From Macrobrachium rosenbergii (lineage: Eukaryota; Arthropoda; Malacostraca; Decapoda; Palaemonidae), in NCBI RefSeq assembly GCF_040412425.1, contig NC_089777.1, positions 34,096,037 to 34,160,036 on the forward strand: a stretch of 64,000 nt of DNA, in the 5' to 3' direction. Numbering within the stretch: the first letter of the stretch is position 1; each line of letters opens with the position of its first letter. Shown one piece after another: positions 54,231 through 64,000 of the stretch. The notes beneath the pieces are model-generated. The model saw only the letters and a list, made by a program, of their open reading frames with translations. It made no database searches and was not told the origin of the DNA. A program made the position numbers and the translations under genes.

Positions 54231-55072
54231 TGGGAAAAGGTTAACATCTTCTGAAGCCAGTTCCCATCGGAAGAAAAAGGGGTCTAGTTGGAATAAAACT
54301 TGCTAATAAATAAAAATAAATCATTTAGTAATTCCATCAGGAACGTACGTTGGCGTTTATTCTGAAACAACAACAAATCAATCTATTCCTGGAACGAATA
54401 AGCTTTAAGCGCCATAACTCACCGCTGCAACACATCCTTTACTCCCTTTGAGTCATAGACTATATTCGGGCCGAATGAGCACCATGCCTAGTACTTCTTG
54501 GATTTATGGCAAAACAGAGAGGAACAATAACAACCTTTAGGTTCCAGCGTACCTGTGGTTCGTATACACGAAAAGGGCCAATCAGAAATCGATCTGCGAC
54601 AGTCGAAAGCTTCCTAATAGACCAGTATGAACGGAAATGGCGTTCGAAGCAATAACAGAATCTTTTAGCGCGACAAATACTAGTAAGCGGCAGGGGGCTC
54701 TTATCAAACACAAATTATTTGTTCACTGCGACCAGAGGAACAAAAAAGGAACCACCAAAAAGGGAAAGAAAAACATAGAGAGAGAAGTCGAGCGTTAACA
54801 CGCGATTAGACCAGCCAGGGGATCACGATAACAGGCGGTGGTCGAAAGAAGTCATTTTGGGTTAAGGTTCTTAGTCAAAATCGCCCTTACGTTCTTCTTT
54901 GGTATACTAATAAAAAACAACAGGGAACTCCTGTTTATTGCTAGCAGAATGTGCTGATGCTTTACTTTTCACAGTTTTATACTTCAAAAGCACAGACTCG
55001 TCTTGACAATGTCCATGATTAAATATGCATCTGTGTATAACTGAATCACGAAAATTTGGAACGTGATGAATA
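54231..55072. other. Nothing recognised
   Basis: No repeat copy or splice-supported exon identified on either strand. Confidence 0.35.
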
Positions 55073-55240
55073 TATAAATAAAGGCAATGCCACGAAGGAA
55101 AGTGAAACGACTGAGTGGTGCTAGGCCTTCCGACTTACTGTCCTTTACTTAGCAGACTACTAAGTAAAGGACAATAAGTCGAAAGGCCTTGCACCACTCG
55201 GCCGTTTCTCTTTCCTTCGTGGCATTTGCCTTTATTTATA
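55073..55240. mobile_element. Short palindromic element, arms about 80 bp
   Basis: tataaataaaggcaatgcca pairs with tggcatttgcctttatttat, and gtcctttacttag with ctaagtaaaggac around a 7-bp loop. A (TA)n tract starts about 13 bp further on. Confidence 0.82.
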
Positions 55241-55249
55241 CGCATCTGC

Positions 55250-55252
<3 letters not shown>

Positions 55253-55334
<82 letters not shown>
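55253..55334. repeat. (TA)n microsatellite
   Basis: About 40 TA units. Confidence 0.95.
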
Positions 55335-55379
55335 TGTATACATGCGAGTGTGTATGTAAAAGTGGGTTTTCCTCACGTA

Positions 55380-55600
55380 AACACGCATGACTTTTATATT
55401 CACGAGAATTAGACCAAAAACATCTTTCAGTACTGAATTCGCTATGCCTTGGGAATAACGTACCCAAAAGGAATTATAAATGATAAGTGTATCTTCCCTG
55501 TCAGGATTCGAACCAGGCCATTGATCTCTTGATACTTGAGTAATCACAGTCGACTGTTTGTCGTTGCATCTAAACCAAAAGTCCAAGTTAGAATCCTAGC
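55380..55600 (-). mobile_element. tRNA-headed SINE with a diverged R4/R5-type 3' domain
   Basis: The minus strand reads a B-box-like ggttcgaatcctgacaggg, then ttcccaaggcatagcgaatt and ctaattctcgtgaatataaa, in the same order as the R4/R5 tail (ttcccgaggtagcgtgaatt). Divergence is high. Confidence 0.5.
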
Positions 55601-55689
55601 TGAGGCAGATTGACTTATCCATAGCAATTACCCTTTCCCCTTAGGTTCAAGATATTCCCAGTGTTTAGTGAACTCGATATTAAACGACG

Positions 55690-55691
55690 TG

Positions 55692-55764
<73 letters not shown>

Positions 55765-55795
55765 GTGTGTGTGTATATATATATATATTATATGT

Positions 55796-55882
<87 letters not shown>
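55690..55882. repeat. (TA)n tracts with short (TG)n/(CA)n core
   Basis: Two TA tracts on either side of a tgtgtgtg / acacacac stem. Confidence 0.93.
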
Positions 55883-55889
<7 letters not shown>

Positions 55890-55927
55890 GTCAGTGTAGC
55901 ACGAATGAACGCGTGCTTGAGAATATC

Positions 55928-56105
55928 ATAAAATCCACGTCAGAAGGTGAGTGAAAACCGGGACTTTGAACAAGTGCTTTCATAGTTTATTCTACATTTT
56001 CGAAGTTCACTCTGTATTCAGTGTGAACTTGAAAATGTAGAATAAACTATGAAAGCACTTGTTCAAAGTCCCGGTTTCCACTCGCCTTCTTACGTGGATT
56101 TTATT
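55928..56105. mobile_element. Short palindromic element, arms about 84 bp
   Basis: aaaatccacgtcagaaggtg pairs with cgccttcttacgtggatttt, and ttcatagtttattctacatt with aatgtagaataaactatgaa. The loop is about 10 bp (tgtattcag). A near-perfect hairpin next to a (TA)n tract. Confidence 0.85.
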
Positions 56106-57669
56106 ATATTTATATGTATATGTGTATGTATATATATATATGTATATACAGTATATATGTGTGTGTATATATATAGATATATATGTGTATGTATGTATGT
56201 ATCTGTATATGATCTGTGATATTCGGAAAGATGTTTAACGGATACCACTGCGAAAATGTGACCACGAGCCTAAAATGAAAAGGGTGGATCCGAAAGTATT
56301 AAGACACTTTGTTCCACGTAATTAGCAGTAGTCAGAAACGTAAATGGACACATATTCAGAAGTAAGGTAAGACCGAAAAAGAAGCGACACTAATTTCCTT
56401 TCGGCCTAGTGTTACGTGTCTCAAAGGAAAGATGGCACCAAAGATGGTGGCAATGACCTTGTGCGTTCCACGAGGGAGGTATGATAATGATGCGACTTTC
56501 TTTAACGAAGAAACTACGACAGCAAATCTCTTACCGACCAGCGTATACGCTTAATACTAGATGCAATCGCTTAACGAAAGAAATATATATATAAAAATAT
56601 TTATCTAGTAAAAAAGGGTCGAGAGTTCGAATCATAAATGAAAGAGGTACGGAGTACGAAGACAGAGCACATCGGTTTCGTCAACTATGTATGAAAATCA
56701 AGTATGTAGAGTATGTTTGAATCTCAGGTATGTATATGGAAACATGGCTCTGAAAAAGCAAGATTCAACTACCACCCATGATCTTTCAGAGAGAACTTTC
56801 TCTCTGTTTACATCAAAACTTTCTAAAGGCTCTAGTTCAGGACACGGCTTCTTGGCGATCAAAATGGAGAAAGGGATATTCTTTTAGTCTAAAAAGAGTA
56901 GGGAGAGAGAGTTTACTGGACTGAGGGAGAGGAAGATATGCAAATAAACTGTTGACTTACAGCATTACAAAGCAGTCGCTTGAATGAAAGCTAAAAGACA
57001 GACTCGTATTAGTCCAGCGGCACAAACCTGATTTTTCTACATTTTGGTGCCACCTAATAATGCAAATTCAAAGAGTTATCAGAAATAATACCTTTTCATC
57101 TTCGCAGCATAGTCAGAGCAATCAACCATTTTCAAATGTCTATGAGAAAGTTAATGAAAAAACAATTAAAAGTGACACAGACGTATAGAGTTCCACTTAT
57201 CAGGAATGCACTCCACGGAAATTATAAAAAAAAAACTGCAATAGAAAATTCAATCTCAAATCAGCAACGAATTCAGCCAATGCACCAACAGCTTACCATA
57301 AAGCAGAATACTCATTATGACTTCTGTCGCGCAACTTGATAACTCAGAAGTCAGAGCAGATAGTCTCTTGCGGCCACGTTTCTTATACTTAGCTGACACG
57401 CAAAAAAAAAAAAATAAAATAAAATAAAACACAAACACAAAAAAGCGACCTTTACCGAATCGTGGAATAGCTGACAAGAGAATTAATAACTTATCGTAAA
57501 CGATCTAAGTCGATCGGCGACCCCTGTATAAAAAAAGAACACACAATGAACATTCGGAATAGCACTTCACGCACACCTGAGCATAAAATGATCTTTCAAA
57601 AGTTTGTCTTTTAATTTCGCGTAGCAGTGGGTACGAAATTACTGTAGCAGGTACAGTACAGCCTTATAT

Positions 57670-57670
<1 letters not shown>
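56106..57670. other. Mostly unique DNA, nothing recognised
   Basis: Some TA/TG-rich sequence to 56200. The rest has no named repeat or domain. Confidence 0.4.
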
Positions 57671-57756
<86 letters not shown>

Positions 57757-57775
57757 TTATACTATTTATATACTC

Positions 57776-57872
<97 letters not shown>
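57671..57872. repeat. (TA)n tracts followed by (GT)n
   Basis: (TA)n at 57671-57752 and 57783-57843, then about 14 GT units. Confidence 0.95.
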
Positions 57873-57874
<2 letters not shown>

Positions 57875-58204
57875 ATGTATCCTTACATTTTGCGGTTAGG
57901 GCACTCAAGTGGATAAGCCAATAAAAACCTGATGATTAAAGAAATCAAATGTACACACTAAGACGCAATGATTCAACGCCACCAGCGGGCGCAGTGATCA
58001 AACTGATTAAAAACATTAACAGCAACATATAAAGAGGGATAAATCGAATATTGTATGAAGTACGTATCAACTAATTAAAGCTTTGCCTCTTAAATATTAC
58101 TAAAAAAAATTTTTCTAAAGCACACAGAAAATAAATTCTGTGTCAAACATGGCACATTCAGATATCGAATTTCTATTATATATTTGTATATATAATGTAT
58201 ATAT

Positions 58205-58237
<33 letters not shown>

Positions 58238-58416
58238 GATTAATAATAATAAGAAAACATATTTGAGAAGAATGCACAATACAAAAACACACGTCTATTT
58301 ACTTGCGTAAGTAGGATTGATCTTAAAGAGAATGCAGATATGCATGTACGTATTAATATATTCATCATTGTACATCTTTAATATATCTAAGCAAGTACTG
58401 TGTGCATAATTACACG

Positions 58417-58422
<6 letters not shown>

Positions 58423-58485
<63 letters not shown>

Positions 58486-58622
58486 TAATATATATATATA
58501 TCACCGAAGAATTATAAGTGATAAATGGATAGGTACCGCCGGGTCTCGATCCCTCGACACAATACCTTCCAACGACTCCAGTCGACGGTCAAAACCACTG
58601 AGCCATCAAGAGAGGTGTATAC

Positions 58623-58693
<71 letters not shown>

Positions 58694-58832
58694 TAATATA
58701 TATATATATATCACCGAAGGGAATTATAAGTGATAAATGGATAGGTACCGCCGGGTCTCGATCCCTCGACACAATACCTTCCAACGACTCCAGTCGACGG
58801 TCAAACCACTGAGCCATCAAGAGGTGTATACA

Positions 58833-58920
<88 letters not shown>
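58423..58920. repeat. Tandem duplication of SINE (R5) head plus (TA)n, unit about 200-205 bp
   Basis: Two copies of a block (58501-58615 and 58710-58828, minus-strand R5 head with gatggctcagtggtt and gggatcgagacccggcggta) alternate with three (TA)n tracts. The blocks are almost identical, including the gtatacatgtgt junction, which points to recent duplication. Confidence 0.82.
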
Positions 58921-58924
<4 letters not shown>

Positions 58925-59189
58925 AATGAGTGTATGTATGTATGTAGAGAGAGAGAGAGAGGGAGAGAGAAGTCTCAGATCATTCTCGTCATCCTCTTAA
59001 ATGAACAGAAACAACACTTGAATGAAACGGTGATGATGGTTGCAAATCTAGTAAATTTCTACACAATCAAAAACGGGTTAGGGATTAACGGTCTATTGTC
59101 ACAGTCACCAATCTAGTGTAGAGGAAAAACCACAATATCATCTTAATTTTTGAGGGTGCGTTTGCTACCGAAATTATTTAAAACCGAAC

Positions 59190-59285
59190 GGAAATTCATA
59201 AAAAATACTCTTCTGGGTGGCCTTGGAACCCACACTGTATGAGGAGCAAGGTTAGTGTTTAACACACCATACCACTGGGTAGTAT
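59190..59285 (-). repeat. Possible tRNA-like SINE head
   Basis: The reverse complement reads gtggtatggtgtgttaaaca and, about 35 bp later, gtgggttccaaggccaccc, in A-box and B-box spacing. No body or second copy seen. Confidence 0.35.
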
Positions 59286-59589
59286 AAACATGTGCGAAAA
59301 TTTAGATGCATTAAATTTTGATACGTCAAAATTACAACAAAGATGAGCACTAATATTCAGATTGATGAATGTAACATTTAATGAGAATTCAATTCACATA
59401 CTGAATGTAGCGTAAGTTCCGACTAACAGTATATCAAAAATATTTATAAATAGAATCTAAATCATTCATGTTTGCTATGATTTTTTCAAACAGTTCACAA
59501 CTCATCAATAAAAAGGCCACTAAATACTCGTATCAACCATAATTTGAGGAGAGTTCAGTCTGTATTGCTAACTCTACGGTAACAGAGCC

Positions 59590-59812
59590 CCGGGATTCAC
59601 TACTCTTCTTCTTCATTCCCACCGCTATCCCTACGCTGGGGGGTCGGTTGCCTTAATGAGTCTTCTCCAAATATTTCTATCAAAAGCATCTCCCTCCACT
59701 AAAACCTTCTCCAGATTCTCCCTCACTTTAGCACGCAATCTAACCCTTTGCCTCCTTATCGACATTCTACCCCTAAGGTTCCTTCATGCCACCCCATTCA
59801 AGAGATTCCTGC
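59590..59812 (-). pseudogene. RTE C-terminal fragment beyond the SINE insertion
   Basis: One minus-strand frame reads VEGDAFDRNIWRRLIKATDP, the motif near the end of RTE-type polyproteins. It would continue the RT at 60119 if the SINE were not there. Confidence 0.65.
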
Positions 59813-59825
59813 CACTCTCTTACCC

Positions 59826-60105
59826 AGTTCTTCATTGGCAGGGTGGGTAGAGCTCTTGGCTAGCACGCTGTTGGCCCAGCGTTCGACTCTCCGTCCGGCC
59901 AATGAAGAATTAGAGAAATTTATGTCTGGTGATAGAAATTCACTTCTCGACATGTGGTTCGGATTCCACAATAAGCTGCAGGTCCCGTTGCTAGGTAACC
60001 AGGTGGTTCTTAGCCACGAAAAATAAATCTAATCCTTCGAGCCAGCCCTAGGAGAGCTGTTACTTAGCTCAGTGGTCTGGTTAAACTAAGGTATACTTAA
60101 CTTTT
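59826..60105 (+). mobile_element. R2 tRNA-derived SINE with 13-bp target-site duplication
   Basis: The head gggtgggtagagctcttggc (A box) and gcgttcgactctcc (B box), the body ggttcggattccacaataag, and the end ggtctggttaaactaaggta. Flanked by cactctcttaccc at 59813-59825 and 60106-60118. Inserted inside the RTE LINE, so younger than it. Confidence 0.88.
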
Positions 60106-61072
60106 CACTCTCTTACCCTTCTTTTCAATGCTTCTTCAGGCTCTGTCATAATCACCAGATCATCTGCATATATAAATATTTTCATTACTAAGCCCTTCAG
60201 TCAATACATCCGTAATCAGTACAAACAGAAATGGGCTAGTTACCGATCCTCAATGTAAATCAACTTCAGACATTTCTGTTTGCCAGTCAGTTATTACTGC
60301 CGTCCATGTTCTTCTATACATCATTTCAACCAACCTAACCAAATTTTCTTGCAATTTCCTCTCCCTTAAACGCCAAAACACTACCCCCTTTGTTATGCTA
60401 CCAGATGCCTTCCAGGTCTATAAATTCAGTGGAACGCTCGATTACCTTCCAGCCTCTTTTCCTGTACCTGTCTTATTATATACATAGTATCAACTGTATC
60501 TTTCCTCTAATGAAACCGTGCTGCTTTTCACCAATCTACACAATTGCTCGTAATCTCACAACAAATACCTCCCTCTCGTTGAAACACATTTACAGTCAGA
60601 CTTCCTTCCCAGACATCTGGCACTACTCGGTCTTCCGAGATTACCCTTAACAGTTAAAGTATCATTCTTCTCCTGTACACCAAGTACCTTCAACATTGCA
60701 ATTTGCACTTCAAATGGATCTGGAGCTTTGCCATTCTTCGTTTTACTCTACAGCCCTCTCAACCTCTATTAATTGCCTCTCCAAACCAGTCCTTCCGCCC
60801 TCCCCTGAATCCCTCTTTCATTCTGTGTTTACAAGATGCATATTATAATCAGCCCATCTCCGTTTTATGACATCATCACTACACAAGACATTTCCTTCTC
60901 TATCTTTGACACCTGCCTGACCAAGATCTTGTTTTTGCTTTTTCCTTGAATTTGGTATTTTGAAAATATCCTTTTCATCTTCCTTTCTATCCATATCTCC
61001 AGTGGCTCTTCCAAAAGCTATGCCCAATGTCCTCTTAGTTTCCCTCGGCACTGTGCACGTCTCGCCTTCCAA
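60106..61072 (-). pseudogene. RTE reverse transcriptase, multiply interrupted
   Basis: The N-terminal part reads DVIKRRWADYNMHLVNTE. An NGKAPDP-like motif follows near 60725. The catalytic motif appears as KIFIYADDLVIMTEPEEALK, with YADD at 60170-60159. Several stops and frameshifts lie between these motifs. Confidence 0.75.
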
Positions 61073-61128
61073 TACTTGAAAGCCCTAGACTCCCGCCTAA
61101 CTGGAGCCTGCACCTCTCTGTTCCACCG

Positions 61129-61605
61129 TCACTTTTCATCCCCTTTTGACAGTCCATAGCCACTTGTTCGCCCAACTGCTTTCTCTGGACCTTTCACACA
61201 TGCTATTTTCATGTCACTCCAGATATTTTCTGCTCTACCAACTCCCTCGTATCTTAAATTCATTCCTAATTGATGGCTTGCTGTTACGTACCTCCTATAA
61301 TACTCGCACTGTTCTCCCATAAGATACCACATTTTAATTCCTGACCTCATCAATCTCTTCTTGGGTTTTCTACTTTTCACCTTAATATCCATCACTAGCA
61401 ACCTATTATGCTTTACAAGTGCTTCCCCAGTGACTACCGTAAAATTTACTACCCTGCTTCTGCCTTCCCTCTCAACCATAATGTAATTTATCTGGCTCTG
61501 TATTCCACCACTCTCATGTGTTACTAAATGACGATCTACCCTCCCAAACCAGGTGTTTAAACAAACTAATTCAAACCTCTGTGTCATCTGTAGTACCCTC
61601 TCCTA
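61129..61605 (-). pseudogene. RTE endonuclease C-terminus
   Basis: NTWFGRVDRHLVTHESGG, then QINYIMVEREGRSRVVNFTV and KHNRLLVMDIKVKSRKPKK. This is the characteristic end of the APE-like endonuclease of RTE elements (HLVT, SGG, QIDYI, HRLLV). The start is missing and the frame breaks near 61129. Confidence 0.8.
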
Positions 61606-61745
61606 GCAACCGATTCATAGTATAACTGCGAGGTTTTCCTCCTTACATTTTTCACTGTCAATTTCCGTTTCAGCGCTGAATGACCTCATGAGTCCCAGTG
61701 CTTGGCCTTTGGCCTAAATTCTATATTCAGTTCAATTCAATTCAA
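61606..61745 (-). repeat. R1 interspersed repeat, 5' half, minus orientation
   Basis: aactgcgaggttttcctcct, gtttcagcgctgaatgacct, gcttggcctttggcctaaat, then a (TTCAA)n tail. It ends where the LINE begins. Confidence 0.75.
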
Positions 61746-63169
61746 TTCGGTAAGGAGCTTAACCAAGAATAAAGCGATTAACCCCTCCAAGGGGAAAAGG
61801 TTATAAGTCAGATTTCCAAAGTTTGGCCTTACAAGGAAAATCATCGTGCCGGGAAGCATATTTCCCAAGTCTGGAAGAGTATAGGGATAGGGGAAAATTA
61901 GGACCAATCAGCGTTCAGAGTTCGCTTGAGGCAATGACGTCGTTATCTCAGCATTCATTCTTACAGTGTGTACGATAATTATCCGCTAGTAACGTATGCA
62001 GTCACTATTGATAAATTATAATATATGTATACTATCCGTTTTTTTTTTCATTCGACTTGTCATTAATTACTTTTATCGTCTAAATAGCTCTTCATTTCTA
62101 ACAAAATTCAAGTTTAATTAATGATGAAAACCGAGGAAGTATAACACTTTTATATATTCGTATGATTCATTAAACTGCCCTTCTTGAAGATGATTCTGAT
62201 TTGTAAATACACAATTCATTCATACGGCCTAGAGCTGCTTATTTAAGAGCAGTCTATCGTTCCTCTCTTTTAGAAATGAATGTCAAGGAAAAGCTATCAA
62301 ATTTCGAGAAATTTAAGAATATGCATTCAAACCTGTGAAAGTAGCGACGTAATTGAATTAAGGACGAATGTAACAACAAAGAACATGATCAAGGAATGGC
62401 TGGAAGAGTATGCAAATTTCTTTTAATGCCTTTTCCCCTTATCCTTATCAAGTTACAAGATGGGTCTACCCATAGATAAAGAGGGGAAAGATTGGACCGA
62501 CACGATAGAGACTTTCATTCATGAAAATCTTTATAACTGTTGAAACAACCTCAAGTAAACGTGTGTTAGTATTAGTCAACTTGCAGTGAAGTACACGCCT
62601 GCATTTCGAGCTAATAAAATAAAATAATGAATGTTGTAATAAGCTCTTTATTAAAGCCTATTTGACATTAAATTCATGTAGCCTAATAAATTAGCATGAA
62701 GGGTTACTTTCAGTCCATATTACCACAGTTAAGAGTGACAATTTTCCCTACTACTAGTAGGCTACTAGTTCTACAATGTACATAGTATCATGAAGCCTAG
62801 CCCAGGGCCTGCTGCAGTTGTACTGTACGTGTTAATGAAGTATTATAATGTTATTTACAAAGTCATCAATAAGTTCTCAAGCCTCCTTGTATGCAGTGGA
62901 CTCGGTTGAATTTGATCTGCCATGACGCTTGAAGGTAGTAGGCTGTTCTTCAATTTTACCATTATCATTTTTGCCCTATACTTCAAAGTTATAATACAGC
63001 ATTATAGCTTTACTGACTAGCTAGACTACAAATAAACTTTACCAACTAACCAGTCTACCAGGGTTTATCATCAAATAAAAGGTAGCCTACCATAACCTAA
63101 CCTTAGCTTAGAAAAGGATGTCTAATTTGGAATAACCTTCAGGAATGCCCATTTTTATGTCTGTCCCCC
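61746..63169. other. AT-rich DNA, nothing recognised
   Basis: No exon-like frame, domain or named repeat seen. TAGCC/GGCTA-rich short motifs between 62740 and 63240 may belong to the neighbouring foldback. Confidence 0.35.
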
Positions 63170-64000
63170 TCCACAGACTATGAAATACACCTCAAGTCTT
63201 GGCTAGCTATGAAAGCCTAAGTTATTCTTACAGGCTAGCCTAACTTACAATAGAATCTACAATTTAAATAAATATGTTGAATTCCAGGTCAGTATGATTT
63301 TGACATTGTCTGCAGACTGCAGCACATAGTAATTATTAGTAAATGAATATTTTGCCATATTTCTCTACAATATTTATGTACCTTTCTATTAGATTCTATA
63401 TTAACTTTATTTTATTTTTCAATAAATCTTTTACTTGAGCCCCTCTATTCATAATAGAAGCCTTTTCAGAATTATTTGATTTTTATTTTTCTTTCCAAGA
63501 AAAAAAATATTTTTATGGACAGTAATATTTAGTCTTTTGCTCAAGAAACAATTATATTTCTCGTTATCAAGAAAAATATACTTGAAATGTTTAAAAACTA
63601 TGGATTTTCATACTTTATCTTTTTCTATATAATCGTAATTCTTAAAACAATAGTGTGTATAAAAGTATTTTTTCCAAGAAAGAAAAATAAAAATAAAATA
63701 ATTCTGAAAAAGCTTCTACTATGAATCGAGGGGCTCCAGTAAGTGTTATTGAAAAATAAAACAAAAGTTAATACAGAATCTAATAGAAAGGCACATGAAT
63801 ATTGTAGAGAAATAACATGGCAAAATATTAATTTACTAATAATTACTAGGTGCTGCAGTCTGCAGACAATGTCAAAATCATACTGACCTGTAATTCAACA
63901 TATTTATTTTCATTGTAGAGTCTAAGTTAGGCTAGCCTGTAAGAATAACTTAGGCTTTCATAGCTAGCCAAGACTTGAGCTGCATTTCATAGTCTGTGGA
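63170..64000. mobile_element. Long foldback element, arms at least 350 bp, cut by window edge
   Basis: The left arm from 63170 (tccacagactatgaaataca) pairs with the right arm ending at 64000 (tgcatttcatagtctgtgga). Pairing continues inward to about 63525/63650: agcccctctattcataatag / ctatgaatcgaggggct. The two arms meet the window edge symmetrically, so the full element may be longer. Confidence 0.8.

Larger units (their letters stand above)
59590..61605 (-). mobile_element. RTE-type LINE, decayed, 5'-truncated, split by a SINE
   Basis: The minus strand holds the end of an endonuclease domain, the RT and a C-terminal region in order. The SINE at 59826-60105 with 13-bp duplications interrupts it. 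The upstream end joins an R1 repeat at 61606. Confidence 0.8.

Noticed and set aside
56281..56330. gtggatccgaaagtattaagac resembling a Tc1/mariner end
   Set aside because: No inverted partner or transposase found nearby; one weak similarity is not enough.

Overview
The window looks like nuclear DNA of a decapod crustacean, probably a shrimp. The evidence is the very high density of (TA)n, (GA)n and (AC)n microsatellites, several tRNA-headed SINE families, a DIRS1-like tyrosine-recombinase retrotransposon, and long introns with canonical GT-AG sites. Decapod DIRS1-like elements are established in the literature; the species call is an inference. No bacterial-type operon, CRISPR array or intact RNA gene is seen.

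The main result is one host gene that no single open reading frame reveals. On the minus strand, twelve short exons between 49047 (ATG) and 18495 (stop) join in perfect phase into a 461-codon reading frame. It encodes a type I membrane protein: signal peptide, a short Cys-rich segment, an SEA domain (three exons), three sushi/CCP domains (each split over two exons by a phase-2 intron at the same place), a transmembrane segment formed across the last exon junction, and a 24-residue tail. I do not recognise a named orthologue. Its introns (308 to 8307 bp) hold most of the repeats in the window.

Layout on the plus axis: 1-5744, a decayed DIRS1-like element on the minus strand, cut by the window edge. 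5771-7961, a tandem LTR/internal/LTR/internal/LTR array of a short LTR element. 8105-9000, a minisatellite interrupted by an inverted solo LTR (8274-8892). 9527-16175, three long inverted-repeat (foldback) elements and a small palindromic MITE. 17.7-49.07 kb, the SEA-sushi gene with intronic SINEs, foldbacks, minisatellites (71 bp at 25.04-26.27 kb, 78 bp at 38.0-38.5 kb), a hAT-type MITE and LINE fragments. 49.1-59.5 kb, intergenic or upstream DNA dominated by (TA)n tracts, palindromes and SINE copies. 59.6-61.6 kb, a decayed RTE-type LINE on the minus strand with a SINE inserted in it. 63.17-64.0 kb, another long inverted repeat running off the window.

Notable interactions between repeats and gene: a minisatellite made of about 18 copies of the sequence around the exon 10 acceptor, a trinucleotide microsatellite that itself supplies the exon 7 donor, and an interspersed repeat ending about 10 bp from the exon 5 donor.
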